DNA of 64,000 nucleotides from Pleurocapsa sp. PCC 7319 (GTDB lineage: Bacteria > Cyanobacteriota > Cyanobacteriia > Cyanobacteriales > Xenococcaceae): assembly GCF_000332195.1 (NCBI RefSeq), contig NZ_KB235922.1, forward strand, positions 1 through 64,000, written 5' to 3'. Positions 37,395 to 46,663 of the stretch are shown here, piece after piece. Position 1 is the first letter of the stretch. Each line of letters opens with the position of its first letter. A program made the position numbers and the translations under genes. The notes under the pieces were generated by a model. That model made no database searches, was not told where the DNA came from, and saw only the letters and a program-made list of their open reading frames with translations.

Positions 37395-38123
37395 TTAATC
37401 ATTACTGTTTATAGCAATCAACAAACGCAGAATAAACACGAAGAGGTTGATATAGGTAAGGTACATCGAAAGAGCTGCCGGTAAATACTGCTCATCTTCG
37501 TAGGTACGGGGGAGGATATAAAAATCTACTACTGCAACCCCGGCAAATAAAGCAACACCAATACCAGAAATAGCAATTTCTAACCAACCAGGAGTATACA
37601 CTCCAAAGAAAGAGAGCAGTAATTGTCCCACTAAGACAACCAACAAGGCCATAACGCCGAGTTGCACTGTCTGAGTTAGCGCTAAACCATCTTCGTCAGA
37701 CAGGTTAGAACCAATGTTACGTCCTAAAATGAAGGTGACACCGCAACCAAGAGCAGCAATACCCACTCCCTGAATTCCTACTCCTGAATTACTAAGAGCG
37801 AGGAAAACAATACCACTAAGGGTATAACCAGACAAAAGACTATAAAGTGCTAATAACGGCAAAGCGGTGCTATTATTTCCCTGCTGAGCAACTCCCCGTG
37901 CCACAAAGAAGAGCACTAATTCTGCTATTAATGCTCCAAAAAAAGTGGGCATAAACAAATCTGGACGAGAAGCAATCACTCCTAAACCACCATAAGTTCC
38001 TAAGGCAGTTAAGACGAGACCACCACCTAAATAAGGAAGCGCATTAGGAATAACATTAGGACCAAGGATCGCCTGTCCTTGCGCCTCCTGCATTGCTTTT
38101 CTAAAGTTACTAGTATTACTCAT
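37395..38123 (-). CDS. Bax inhibitor-1 (BI-1/YccA) family membrane protein
   Basis: A 242-residue protein with seven hydrophobic segments, of the TMBIM/BI-1 family (calcium-leak channels in characterised members). The last segments contain GVALFAGVAVVDFYILPRTY and YLTYINLFVFILRLLIAI, which are typical of the family. The usual aspartate pair near the end is represented by VVDFY and the following acidic residues. Its role in cyanobacteria is not known. Confidence 0.85.
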   Translation of the reverse strand: MSNTSNFRKAMQEAQGQAILGPNVIPNALPYLGGGLVLTALGTYGGLGVIASRPDLFMPTFFGALIAELVLFFVARGVAQQGNNSTALPLLALYSLLSGYTLSGIVFLALSNSGVGIQGVGIAALGCGVTFILGRNIGSNLSDEDGLALTQTVQLGVMALLVVLVGQLLLSFFGVYTPGWLEIAISGIGVALFAGVAVVDFYILPRTYEDEQYLPAALSMYLTYINLFVFILRLLIAINSND

Positions 38124-38295
38124 GAATTTCTTGATTGAACTCTATTATTGATACTCTAAACTTGCTTATTTACTAAGATCATAATTCAACTAGCAATTTT
38201 AAGGTGCATGAGGATTACCGAATCATTATCACTACCCTTGGTTTAAGTTCTAAAATATAAACATTGGGAGAGGTGCAGGTCTGCTTCCAAATAAT

Positions 38296-38323
38296 CCTCA
38301 TCCCCATCCTTCATCCCTCATCC
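38296..38323. repeat. heptamer-type tandem repeat over the hemF stop
   Basis: Near-tandem copies of a 7-base unit related to ctcatcc. The hemF stop codon (38311-38313) lies inside the tract, so the last residues of HemF are encoded by the repeat. Confidence 0.7.
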
Positions 38324-39369
38324 TTTTGTTGACTCTGGGAAGTCTGCCAATTTACCCAATCTTGAGGTTTTAGAAAAGTTTCATATAGTTCTGCCTCAGG
38401 AGTATTGGGTTCTGGTTGATAGTTATATTGCCAACGAACTAAAGGTGGTAAAGACATCAGGATTGACTCTGTACGTCCATTGGTCTGTAAGCCAAAAATA
38501 GTACCCCGATCATATACTAAGTTGAATTCGACATAACGTCCGCGACGATATAGCTGGAAGTTACGCTGCTGTTCTCCATACTCAATATCCTTGCGTCGTT
38601 CAATAATCGGCAAGTAAGCCGGTAAAAAAGTTTTACCGCAATCTTGAATAAACCCAAACAAATCTGACCAATTACGATGTTCAATCTCCCCTAGCTGCTT
38701 GCTATATTCTGCTGCTGCTTTATTCGGGTGAGGACCTTTATATAATTCTCCTGTACCATCTTGATAATCGAAGAATAAGCCTCCCACTCCTCTAGTTTCC
38801 TCACGATGCTTGAGATAGAAATATTCATCGCACCAACGCTTAAATACAGGATGGTATTCCGGATTATGGCGATCGCATGCAGCTTTAAAACTACGATGAA
38901 AATGAGCTGCATCTTCGGCGAAAGGATAGTAAGGAGTTAAATCTGCACCACCGCCAAACCACCAAACGGGACCAGCCTCAAAATAACGATAATTGAGATG
39001 AACTGTTGGAATATAAGGGCTATAGGGATGCAACACCATCGAAGTTCCCGTAGCATAAAAACCATGTCCCTCTGCTTCGGGACGTTGTTTAAGGATAGAG
39101 GGAGGTAAATGACTGCCCCAAACTTCCGAGAAATTGACTCCGCCTTGTTCTAAAATCCCTCCATCTGATAGAACGCGAGAACGTCCGCCACCGCCTTCTT
39201 CTCTTTCCCAACTGTCTTCCCTAAACTTGCCACCTCCATCAACTTGTTCTAAGCCAGCGCAAATTTCATCCTGTAGCTGTTTCATGAACTGACTCACTCT
39301 TTCTTTAGAGTCAGCAGGAGGGGTTGAAGGTTGAGATTTCTTGGTTGAGTTAGTATCTATAGCGGTCAT
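38311..39369 (-). CDS. hemF: oxygen-dependent coproporphyrinogen III oxidase
   Basis: Converts coproporphyrinogen III to protoporphyrinogen IX with O2, for heme and chlorophyll. Signature segments are [18 protein letters not shown] and [14 protein letters not shown], with AAHFHRSFK and [20 protein letters not shown] further on. The frame extends to 39432; the start [15 protein letters not shown] at 39369 is preferred, giving 352 residues. The C-terminus (SQQKDEG) is encoded by a heptamer repeat tract. Confidence 0.95.
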   Translation of the reverse strand: MTAIDTNSTKKSQPSTPPADSKERVSQFMKQLQDEICAGLEQVDGGGKFREDSWEREEGGGGRSRVLSDGGILEQGGVNFSEVWGSHLPPSILKQRPEAEGHGFYATGTSMVLHPYSPYIPTVHLNYRYFEAGPVWWFGGGADLTPYYPFAEDAAHFHRSFKAACDRHNPEYHPVFKRWCDEYFYLKHREETRGVGGLFFDYQDGTGELYKGPHPNKAAAEYSKQLGEIEHRNWSDLFGFIQDCGKTFLPAYLPIIERRKDIEYGEQQRNFQLYRRGRYVEFNLVYDRGTIFGLQTNGRTESILMSLPPLVRWQYNYQPEPNTPEAELYETFLKPQDWVNWQTSQSQQKDEG

Positions 39370-39664
39370 TAGGTGATAAAAAAATAAAATTAAAACTGCT
39401 TCACTCAGACTATCTTGATTAGGTGTTATCACACCACTACTGAGACAAGGTAACGATAATATCTTTATGAATTTGCAAAGTTTCTTAATGAATATTTGGA
39501 TTTAGAGAATATTTGGATTTAGAAATTGAAAATCAAGGGTAACGATCAAAATTAACTCAAGATCACAATCTTTTGGTAATTAGATTGCCTGCTACCACAA
39601 TAAAACACTTTTAAAATACAAGACAACTACTTTTAATAGCTGAGTATTTTAAAAATCTAAATTC

Positions 39665-40096
39665 ATGATCACCGCAAAAATGAAAGCCAAGTCACTACTA
39701 GGAATAGCTTTATTAACTGGTATGACTAATATAGGTTGGCAATCTACTGCTAGAGCAGAACAAAAAAATATTTCCGAACTCTTGGTTCAGACTGCCAACA
39801 TGATGAATAAAAACTTACCGATGATGATCGATCAAGATACTCAGTGGGATTCTTCTTTTGCCGGACCAGGAAAAATGTTGAGTTATAACTATACTCTGAT
39901 TAACTATTCTGCGACTCAAATTGACGGCACAGAATTTGCTAGAAATATTCGTACACCTTTAGCTAACACCATTTGTACCAATCCCGCTACACAAATTTTT
40001 CCTCAAGAGGGAGTACTGCTGAATTTTAATTATTACGACAACACTCGTAACTTAATTGCCAGAGTAAAAGTTGAGCCTTCTGATTGTGGTTATTAG
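39665..40096 (+). CDS. small secreted protein of unknown function
   Basis: A 143-residue protein with a clear signal peptide: basic start, hydrophobic core LLGIALLTGMTNIGW, and a cleavage site after ARA (residue about 31). The mature part is rich in Asn and Tyr and has a Cys pair (TICTNPA and SDCGY) that could form a disulfide. A second ATG at 39680 is also possible. I do not recognise the family. It converges with the amidase gene 12 bases away. Confidence 0.75.
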   Translation: MITAKMKAKSLLGIALLTGMTNIGWQSTARAEQKNISELLVQTANMMNKNLPMMIDQDTQWDSSFAGPGKMLSYNYTLINYSATQIDGTEFARNIRTPLANTICTNPATQIFPQEGVLLNFNYYDNTRNLIARVKVEPSDCGY

Positions 40097-40108
40097 GATG
40101 CAACATCA

Positions 40109-40927
40109 TTAAGCAAACACTCGGTGCTGCAAAGAAGGCATCTGCTGGCGTACCTGTCGTATACGATTCGGATTAATTTCCGCTACTGCCACTCCTGGTG
40201 AGTTGCCAGCGTCAGCTAAAATTACTCCCCAAGGGTCAATAACCATAGCATGACCATGAGTGTAGCGACGTTCATAGTGATTCCCTGTTTGAGCAGGAGC
40301 AATCACATAACAAGTGTTTTCGATCGCTCTTGCCTGTAACAAGACTTGCCAATGATCTTTACCGGTAAAAGCAGTAAAAGCTGCCGGAATGAACAAGACA
40401 TCAGCACCTTGGCGAGATAAATAGCGGTAAAATTCGGGAAATCGCACATCGTAACAGATCGACAGTCCTAATTTACCAAGACGTTCCGAATTATAGATTG
40501 TGGGTATTTTCTTACCAGCCATTACCGTACTAGATTCTTGGTAGGTATTACCATCGGGGACATCGACATCGAATAAATGAACCTTTTGATAGTGAGCTAC
40601 TTCTTGACCATCAGGGGTAACTAAAACTGCTGTATTGTACGCTTTGTTGGGGTTGCCTGATACTGGTACTGGAAAGCCACCACCTAAAATCGTAATTTGA
40701 AATCTCTGCGCCATTTTTTTGAGAAATTGCTGAGTTTTTACAGCAATTTCTTTTGCTTGTGCTACTTTATCGACTTCTTTCCCCAAAAAAGCAAAATTTT
40801 CTGGCAAACTGACTAATTCTGCCCCTTGGCGTACTGCTAGTTCAATTAATTCTTCGGCTTCAACCAAGTTTTTAACAAGGTCGGGCTTGCTGGTCATTTG
40901 AATGGCGGCGGCTAGATATGACTTCAT
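40109..40927 (-). CDS. carbon-nitrogen hydrolase (nitrilase superfamily, Nit1/Nit2-like)
   Basis: A 272-residue amidase with the three catalytic residues of the superfamily: Glu in SLPENFAF, Lys in YQKVHLFDVD and Cys in GLSICYDVRFPEFYR. The short form and these segments fit the Nit-like branch that repairs deaminated glutathione or hydrolyses omega-amides. The cytidine deaminase gene is 68 bases upstream on the same strand. Confidence 0.9.
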   Translation of the reverse strand: MKSYLAAAIQMTSKPDLVKNLVEAEELIELAVRQGAELVSLPENFAFLGKEVDKVAQAKEIAVKTQQFLKKMAQRFQITILGGGFPVPVSGNPNKAYNTAVLVTPDGQEVAHYQKVHLFDVDVPDGNTYQESSTVMAGKKIPTIYNSERLGKLGLSICYDVRFPEFYRYLSRQGADVLFIPAAFTAFTGKDHWQVLLQARAIENTCYVIAPAQTGNHYERRYTHGHAMVIDPWGVILADAGNSPGVAVAEINPNRIRQVRQQMPSLQHRVFA

Positions 40928-40995
40928 TACAGACTTGATTTGTTGATAATTAGCTTCTCTAGAATATAGCTAAGAGATAAGTTTACAATGCTTAT

Positions 40996-41406
40996 TTACA
41001 GAGAAAATCCTTCAGGTAGCAATTCCTCTATAGTTGAATCTTGCCACCCTTGTTTTCCCAAAAAAATAACTTGAGCTTCTTGACCAAATTCCCAGATTAC
41101 TTGCCTGCAAGCACCACAAGGTGAACAGGGGACATTCTGGCTATTAACTATAGCGATCGCTCTAACCCTTATTGTATCGCTTCTTTCTCCCATTATGGCA
41201 TTGGCAATCGCATTTCTTTCAGCACACATACTTAGACCATAGGAAGCATTTTCGACATTACAACCAGCAAAAATTTTTCCTGTTTCGGTTAAGACCGCAG
41301 CACCAACGCGAAATTGGGAATAGGGAGCATAAGCCTTAGATACAGCTTGAGTTGCAACTTGGATCAGCTTTTGTCGCTCTGATTCGGTTACTGTGGATAG
41401 ATTCAT
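40996..41406 (-). CDS. cdd: cytidine deaminase
   Basis: Deaminates cytidine and deoxycytidine to uridine in pyrimidine salvage. Zinc ligands and catalytic Glu are seen in CAERNAI and PCSPCGACRQ, and YAPYSQFRVGAAV and NVENASYGLSMC are family segments. The frame reaches back to 41472 but overlaps the upstream gene; the Met at 41406 (MNLSTVTESERQKLI) gives a normal 136 residues. It starts 10 bases after the DAHP synthase stop, so the two are probably one transcript. Confidence 0.93.
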   Translation of the reverse strand: MNLSTVTESERQKLIQVATQAVSKAYAPYSQFRVGAAVLTETGKIFAGCNVENASYGLSMCAERNAIANAIMGERSDTIRVRAIAIVNSQNVPCSPCGACRQVIWEFGQEAQVIFLGKQGWQDSTIEELLPEGFSL

Positions 41407-41416
41407 CGAAAATTGC

Positions 41417-42508
41417 TTATTTTCCGGCAACAGAAACCATATTTTGCTTAATTCCAGGTCTACCTTTAGCAACCGAAGCCGCTAGAGAATGAAGCATAGT
41501 TTCTGTAGTTTCCCAACTAACACAAGCATCAGTAATACTCTGACCATAGACTAATGATTTGCCATTTTGCGATATTGATTGATTGCCAGCAACTAAATGA
41601 CTTTCAATCATTACGCCCATAATACTAGAAGAACCAGCTTCAATCTGTTGAACAACACTATCCAAAACCAAAGATTGTTTGTTATAGTCTTTGCTACTGT
41701 TCCCATGACTACAATCAACCATTAGGCTAGAATTTATCGCTTTTTGTTTGAGAGCATTAGTGGCGGCTGCGATATCGGCAGGCTCATAATTAGGTTTAGT
41801 TGAGCCACCTCTTAAGACCAAGTGTCCGTCAGGATTCCCTGTAGTTTTAACGATACTTGCCAGCCCATGTTGGTTGATGCCCAAAAAATGGTGGGATGTC
41901 TTGGCAGCGAGCATAGCATTAATAGCAGCAGTAACACTGCCATCAGTACCATTTTTATAACCTACTGGCATCGATAGACCAGAAGCCATTTGGCGGTGAA
42001 TTTGGCTTTCTGTAGTTCTGGCTCCAATGGCGGTCCAACAGATCAGATCCGCAATATATTGGGGCGTAATCGGGTCGAGTAATTCTGTAGCCGCAGGCAA
42101 ACCGATATTGGCTAAATCCAATAGTAATTCTCTTGCTGTTCTCAGACCTGTATTAATGTCGTAGCTATTATCTAGATGAGGATCATTGATTAATCCTTTC
42201 CAACCTATAGTAGTACGAGGTTTTTCAAAGTAGACTCGCATCACAATTTCTAGCTGCTCCTTAAATTGCGATCGCAATTTAACCAATCTTTGACCATATT
42301 CTTTCGCTGCGGCAACATCGTGAATAGAACAGGGTCCAACAACAGCTAAAATTCTGGAATCTTCGCCTGCGAGGATATGACGAATGGAGTCACGAGTCTG
42401 AGTGACTAATTTAGCCACCTTTTCTGGCAAAGGAAATTCGCTTTTAATAAATGCTGGGCTTAATAAAGGTCTGGTTTCAACAACGTGTAAGTCGCTGGTA
42501 ATATCCAT
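41417..42508 (-). CDS. 3-deoxy-7-phosphoheptulonate (DAHP) synthase, AroF/G/H type
   Basis: Condenses phosphoenolpyruvate and erythrose 4-phosphate at the entry of the shikimate pathway. Key segments are GPCSIHDVAAAKEYG, RVYFEKPRTTIGWKGLINDP, and the metal-site DCSHGNSSKDY. It is the type I class, usually feedback-inhibited by tyrosine or phenylalanine. The frame extends to 42562; MDITSDLHVVETRPLL at 42508 is the preferred start, giving 363 residues. Confidence 0.93.
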   Translation of the reverse strand: MDITSDLHVVETRPLLSPAFIKSEFPLPEKVAKLVTQTRDSIRHILAGEDSRILAVVGPCSIHDVAAAKEYGQRLVKLRSQFKEQLEIVMRVYFEKPRTTIGWKGLINDPHLDNSYDINTGLRTARELLLDLANIGLPAATELLDPITPQYIADLICWTAIGARTTESQIHRQMASGLSMPVGYKNGTDGSVTAAINAMLAAKTSHHFLGINQHGLASIVKTTGNPDGHLVLRGGSTKPNYEPADIAAATNALKQKAINSSLMVDCSHGNSSKDYNKQSLVLDSVVQQIEAGSSSIMGVMIESHLVAGNQSISQNGKSLVYGQSITDACVSWETTETMLHSLAASVAKGRPGIKQNMVSVAGK

Positions 42509-42756
42509 ATAACTAATATTATTTTTTGTAGAATTTTCACTATGAGAACAGATATAGGGCATTAATACCCAGTAATAACTGCTTAAATATTATTTTATTT
42601 TGATAACTTTAAATTCGTTACTACTCCTGAATAGTTTACAGTTTTTTGCGGTAGTAACCTCTATCTAGATAGATAAACTGATAAACTCTGTAAAAAATAA
42701 GTTAAGTTTCGCCGCCACAGGTCAAATATAGCAATACAGACTGACATTAGGACACT

Positions 42757-42791
42757 TATTACTCATTACTCATTACTCGTTACTCATTACT
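42757..42791. repeat. heptamer tandem repeat, unit about ttactca
   Basis: Four to five near-perfect 7-base units (attactc/attactc/gttactc types) in direct tandem. It lies in the gap between a TPR gene and the DAHP synthase gene. Confidence 0.8.
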
Positions 42792-42835
42792 TACGAGCAA
42801 TCAAATAAACTTTTCCTAATACAACTTTGTACGAC
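42791..42835. repeat. dispersed 45-bp repeat, copy 1
   Basis: The sequence from 42791 to 42835 matches the reverse complement of 54081-54125 at 41 of 45 positions. Both copies lie in gene-free DNA 11 kb apart and in opposite orientation. It contains tcctaatacaac. Confidence 0.75.
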
Positions 42836-42869
42836 TGTAAATATTACAGCTACCCTGGTCAAGTTAATT

Positions 42870-43355
42870 CTAGTTAGCAATAAAGTAATTCTCAACCACC
42901 TCTTGAAATAGTTTGTTCCCTCTAATATTGTCAAAATCAGAGTCTTGTCGACTCATTTCTCGATACTTATTGCGGTCTAAGGTCAATGCCTGTTGTAGAT
43001 AAGCGATCGCCCGATCAATATTTCCCTGTAGTGCCTGAAAACAAGCTTGATTGTAGCAGGTACTAGCAATACTTGCTCCAGGAATCGGAATTTGTTGCTG
43101 ATGCTCGGCGAAATTCGCTATTTTTTCATCTTTGCCATCAAATTTTCCTAAAGCCCGATCAAAGCAATTTTCTGCTGCTTCCAAGCATCCTACTAGTTCG
43201 AGCATGAAATCTATTTCACTCCAAGCTTTGTAGTATTTGGGCTTAATTTTCATAGCTTGCTCATAACAAGTTAAAGCTGCTTTGTGTTTGCCTAAATTCG
43301 CTAAGATTTTACCTCTGCTTAACCATCCTTGGCGATCGCAATCTAGAATTTCCAT
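42870..43355 (-). CDS. TPR-repeat protein
   Basis: A 161-residue tetratricopeptide protein. About three TPRs can be seen: GKILANLGKHKAALTCYEQA, the next with AENCFDRAL, and YNQACFQALQGNIDRAIAYL, followed by the RQDSDFDNIRGNKLFQEVV end common in cyanobacterial TPR proteins. There is no signal peptide. TPR proteins bind other proteins; the partner is unknown. Confidence 0.75.
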   Translation of the reverse strand: MEILDCDRQGWLSRGKILANLGKHKAALTCYEQAMKIKPKYYKAWSEIDFMLELVGCLEAAENCFDRALGKFDGKDEKIANFAEHQQQIPIPGASIASTCYNQACFQALQGNIDRAIAYLQQALTLDRNKYREMSRQDSDFDNIRGNKLFQEVVENYFIAN

Positions 43356-43522
43356 GGGTTAATTGGTACAGCTTAAATATTGTGCAATTTATAGAAGGTC
43401 AACTTTTACTTATTACGCTCGATTTAAATACTTTATGCTACATAAAATATTTTTTTGCTACAAAACTATAACAATCTTGACATCACTTCAACTAACTCAA
43501 CATCTATCCCTAGAAGCAGCAA

Positions 43523-44527
43523 TTAAGTATATAAATCCCCTACATATTCTCCATAACCGTTATAGGGCAGAGTTTCCTTAATTTCCCAAGATATCCCAGG
43601 ACCAGAACTAATAAACTTTTCTGTCGCTTGAGACCATCTAGGATGAGGCACATCAGGATTGACATTAGCTTCAAAAGCATATTCATTAGAATCGATAGTA
43701 TTCCAGTAAGTAGCAGGTTGATTCTCCACAAATTCAATTTTGACAATCGATTTTGCGCCCTTAAAGCCATATTTCCAGGGAGTAACCATGCGAAGCGGTG
43801 CGCCATGCTGCTTTGGTAAATCATGACCATAAATGCCCACGGCAAAGAAGGCTAAGTCATTAGCCATTTCTTCAATTCTTAATCCCTCCGTGTAAGGCCA
43901 AGGTAAGGAACCAATGTGAAAACCCGGACCTTTAGTAATCTCAGGGTCATAAAAAGAAGTAAAGCGCACGAACTTAGCCTTTGGCGTCGGTTCAACATCT
44001 TCCAATAAAGCCTTCATGGGAAAACCCAGCCAAGGCAAGACCATTGACCAAGCTTCTACACAACGAAAACGGTATATTCTTTCTTCTAACGGAAATTTTT
44101 GTTTTAAAGTATCAATATCATAGGTACGGGGATTCTTAACTAGGCCAGCTACTTCAACTTTCCAGTTTTCGGTTGGCAACTTTTGAGCGTCAAGCCAGAT
44201 TTTTTTCGTACCACCAAACTCATAAAAGTTGTTATATTGTGCTGCAACTTTTTCATCGGCAATGGGTCGATCTACTTTGAGAAAGTCAGGATTTTTGGTA
44301 AATGACTCGATCTTCGGTAAATTAATGCTTTTTTCCAAAGCCGTCTCAGAGGCAGATTTGCCAATTCCTGAAGTTCCTGATTGACAACCAGCTAGGGGTA
44401 AAAGGCTAGCTCCTATACCTGCACCAACAAGAGTTTTAATAAAGCTACGGCGATTGTAATAAAGTCTGGGTGGAGTGATCTGATTTTCTGATATTTCCCA
44501 CGATTCTGGGACGCGAATTAAAGTCAT
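43523..44527 (-). CDS. msrP: MsrP/YedY-type molybdopterin protein-methionine-sulfoxide reductase
   Basis: Periplasmic molybdoenzyme that reduces oxidised methionines in envelope proteins. A Tat signal, NRRSFIKTLVGAGIGASL, precedes a sulfite-oxidase-fold domain with the Mo-binding Cys in YRFRCVEAWSMVLPWLGFPM. Unlike the E. coli enzyme, the signal ends in LLPLAGC, a lipobox, so the protein may be a Tat-exported lipoprotein. Its usual membrane partner MsrQ is not adjacent. The start at 44527 (MTLIRVPES) is preferred over the frame's first codon at 44605. Confidence 0.9.
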   Translation of the reverse strand: MTLIRVPESWEISENQITPPRLYYNRRSFIKTLVGAGIGASLLPLAGCQSGTSGIGKSASETALEKSINLPKIESFTKNPDFLKVDRPIADEKVAAQYNNFYEFGGTKKIWLDAQKLPTENWKVEVAGLVKNPRTYDIDTLKQKFPLEERIYRFRCVEAWSMVLPWLGFPMKALLEDVEPTPKAKFVRFTSFYDPEITKGPGFHIGSLPWPYTEGLRIEEMANDLAFFAVGIYGHDLPKQHGAPLRMVTPWKYGFKGAKSIVKIEFVENQPATYWNTIDSNEYAFEANVNPDVPHPRWSQATEKFISSGPGISWEIKETLPYNGYGEYVGDLYT

Positions 44528-44625
44528 TACAGAACTAATTAATGAATATATGAGTAATCTATATTGCTGAGAATTAAGATCGGCGGCGTTGCTGATTTGA
44601 AACATGAATTTTCTAATGTTACTGT

Positions 44626-44660
44626 TTTTAGCTATTAGCTTTTAGCCGTTAGCTCTTAGC
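44626..44660. repeat. heptamer tandem repeat, consensus nnttagc
   Basis: Five direct 7-base units, each ending in ttagc, in phase from 44626 to 44660. It lies upstream of msrP and shares its core with the tracts at 48035, 53869 and 59245. Confidence 0.85.
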
Positions 44661-44772
44661 TTTCAAGAAATTCAATAAGCCACAAATTTAATGATTCATA
44701 TCTCTATTTAGCAACGCCAGATCGGCAAACACCTTAATTCTAAACAAATATCGTCCAAATCTATTGTTAAAA

Positions 44773-45609
44773 ATGCTATTCAATTCAGAGGAGTTAAACT
44801 CAGCCCGTAAATGTTTAGTTGACAAAGTTGTTGAGTATTTTCTGGCACAGGGCGGTGTTGAAGCTATATATATTCAAGGTTCTGTTGCAGCAGGTTCAGC
44901 AGACGAATTTTCAGATATTGATTTTCGGATTGTAATTCAGCAAGAAGTTTATGAGCAGTTCATCTTAGAGCGTTTTTCTGCTCCTAAACATTGGGGAGAA
45001 TGGCTTTTCAACGAATGGGCAAGTAGATCTTGGGTTTGTGTCTCTCACTTTAAACCATTTAACAAAGTTGACGTGCTTTATTTCAAGCCAGAGGAACTTA
45101 AGCCTTCACCTTGGTTTTTGCTACCAACTCAAGTAATTTACGATCCTAAAAAATTAGTACAGCAAGTTATTCAACTTTCTCAAGAATCGAAGTTTACTCT
45201 GCTGAATATTGAAGACGTTGATAGACTAATAAGCAAAGGTTTAGCCTATGCAGAAGAAGTATACCGTCGAGTTATGCGTGGGGAGCTTTTTTATGCCCAA
45301 TCTCAATTAGATAGTTTTCGATGGATTCTAATTCAATTCGATGATTACTTGCATCACAGCCTTCCATCATCAGGCTTCGGTTCCCCATCTCACTTCGAAC
45401 AACGTGGGAGCGAAATGTTGATTGAGGTTATGCAGCTTTCATATACTCTTCTAGAGCAAAAATCCATACTTAAGGCTTTAGGCTTATTACTACAGGCTTA
45501 TCAAACTCAGGTTGTCGAGCTTCATCAAATATTAATTTTAAAAAGAGATCGAGATCGAGATTTATATTGGATCGATACTATCTTAGAACTATGCAATTCT
45601 AATTACTAG
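44773..45609 (+). CDS. nucleotidyltransferase-domain protein
   Basis: A 278-residue protein with a DNA polymerase beta-like nucleotidyltransferase motif, YIQGSVAAGSADEFSDIDFR, which supplies the GS and the two metal-binding Asp. The helical C-terminal half resembles aminoglycoside nucleotidyltransferase-like proteins. A TTG at 44764 is an upstream alternative start. Substrate unknown; resistance should not be assumed. Confidence 0.75.
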   Translation: MLFNSEELNSARKCLVDKVVEYFLAQGGVEAIYIQGSVAAGSADEFSDIDFRIVIQQEVYEQFILERFSAPKHWGEWLFNEWASRSWVCVSHFKPFNKVDVLYFKPEELKPSPWFLLPTQVIYDPKKLVQQVIQLSQESKFTLLNIEDVDRLISKGLAYAEEVYRRVMRGELFYAQSQLDSFRWILIQFDDYLHHSLPSSGFGSPSHFEQRGSEMLIEVMQLSYTLLEQKSILKALGLLLQAYQTQVVELHQILILKRDRDRDLYWIDTILELCNSNY

Positions 45610-45728
45610 GTATTTTTTATTTGTTCGCTTGGAGTGGAATTAATTTTATGTATAATTTTGAATTTTTATGTGCTACGTTGTGATTATGATTATCTTAGGT
45701 ATTAAACCTTAAAATCAAGATAATCATA

Positions 45729-46550
45729 ATGAACCGTTGGTTAATAAGTTTATTTTTAATTGTTTCTTTCTGGATATTTAGTGCTGCCGAATCTAGTATT
45801 GCCCTCACCAATCCAGTTTCTGACCTTACCGAACAACAAATTACTCAAGGGGAAGAAATCGCCAAAAAAGCATTTCGTGCTGCCGAGCAAGGTGATTTTG
45901 CCAAGTCAGAATCCTATTGGACAGAACTAGTTGATAAATTTCCCGAAAATCCTGCTGTCTGGAGTAATCGAGGTAATGTTCGTATTGGTCAATACAAATT
46001 AACAGAAGCGATCGCTGATTTTGATCGTTCTATTGAAATTGCCCCAGAATACCCTGATGCTTATCTGAATCGTGGTATAGCCTATGAAGGAAAAAAACTT
46101 TGGGAGCAGGCGATCGCAGATTACAATCAAGTATTAGAAATTAGCCCTCAAGATCCAGTTGCTTTGAACAATCGGGGAAATGCCAAAGCAGGACAACAAA
46201 AGTGGCAGGAAGCTCTGGAAGATTATAGTCAAGCAGGAAACATTGCCCCTAATTTTGCGATCGCACGGGGGAATGCTTCTTTAATGATGTATCAAATCGG
46301 CGATCGCCCTGAAGCCATTCGTCAGATGCGTAATCTAGTCCGAAAATATCCCATGTATTCTGATATGCGGGCAGCATTAGCAGCAGCTTTATGGGTAGAG
46401 GGACAGCAAGGAGAAGCAGAGAGCAATTGGGTCGCAGCAGTAGGATTAGATAATCGCTATCAGGATTTAGACTGGATTGAAAATATTCGTCGTTGGCCGC
46501 CCACAATGGTTCAAGCGCTAGAAAAATTTTTGCATCTAGTAACAAAATAG
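45729..46550 (+). CDS. exported TPR-repeat protein
   Basis: A 273-residue protein with a signal peptide (LISLFLIVSFWIFSAAESSIA) followed by at least four TPRs, for example WSNRGNVRIGQYKLTEAIAD and AYLNRGIAYEGKKLWEQAIA, then ALNNRGNAKAGQQKWQEAL. The export signal indicates periplasm or thylakoid lumen. Such proteins often assist assembly of photosynthetic or envelope complexes; this one is not identified. Confidence 0.82.
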   Translation: MNRWLISLFLIVSFWIFSAAESSIALTNPVSDLTEQQITQGEEIAKKAFRAAEQGDFAKSESYWTELVDKFPENPAVWSNRGNVRIGQYKLTEAIADFDRSIEIAPEYPDAYLNRGIAYEGKKLWEQAIADYNQVLEISPQDPVALNNRGNAKAGQQKWQEALEDYSQAGNIAPNFAIARGNASLMMYQIGDRPEAIRQMRNLVRKYPMYSDMRAALAAALWVEGQQGEAESNWVAAVGLDNRYQDLDWIENIRRWPPTMVQALEKFLHLVTK

Positions 46551-46663
46551 CTTCATAGAAAATTTCATCTAAGACTTACAGAAAAATTAAGCTGACGTAA
46601 ATAAAATAGCTACCTCATCATTTTGCTTGCTAATGTGTTCAGAAACAATGATCGGGGAACACT

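Larger units (their letters stand above)
42509..42869. other. intergenic region with heptamer tract and dispersed repeat
   Basis: Upstream of DAHP synthase. It contains the heptamer repeat at 42757-42791 and, adjoining it, the 45-base dispersed repeat at 42791-42835 listed separately. No gene was found in it. Confidence 0.4.

Noticed and set aside
44773-45609. Calling the nucleotidyltransferase an aminoglycoside-resistance gene
   Set aside because: Only the general nucleotidyltransferase motif is seen; substrate cannot be inferred.
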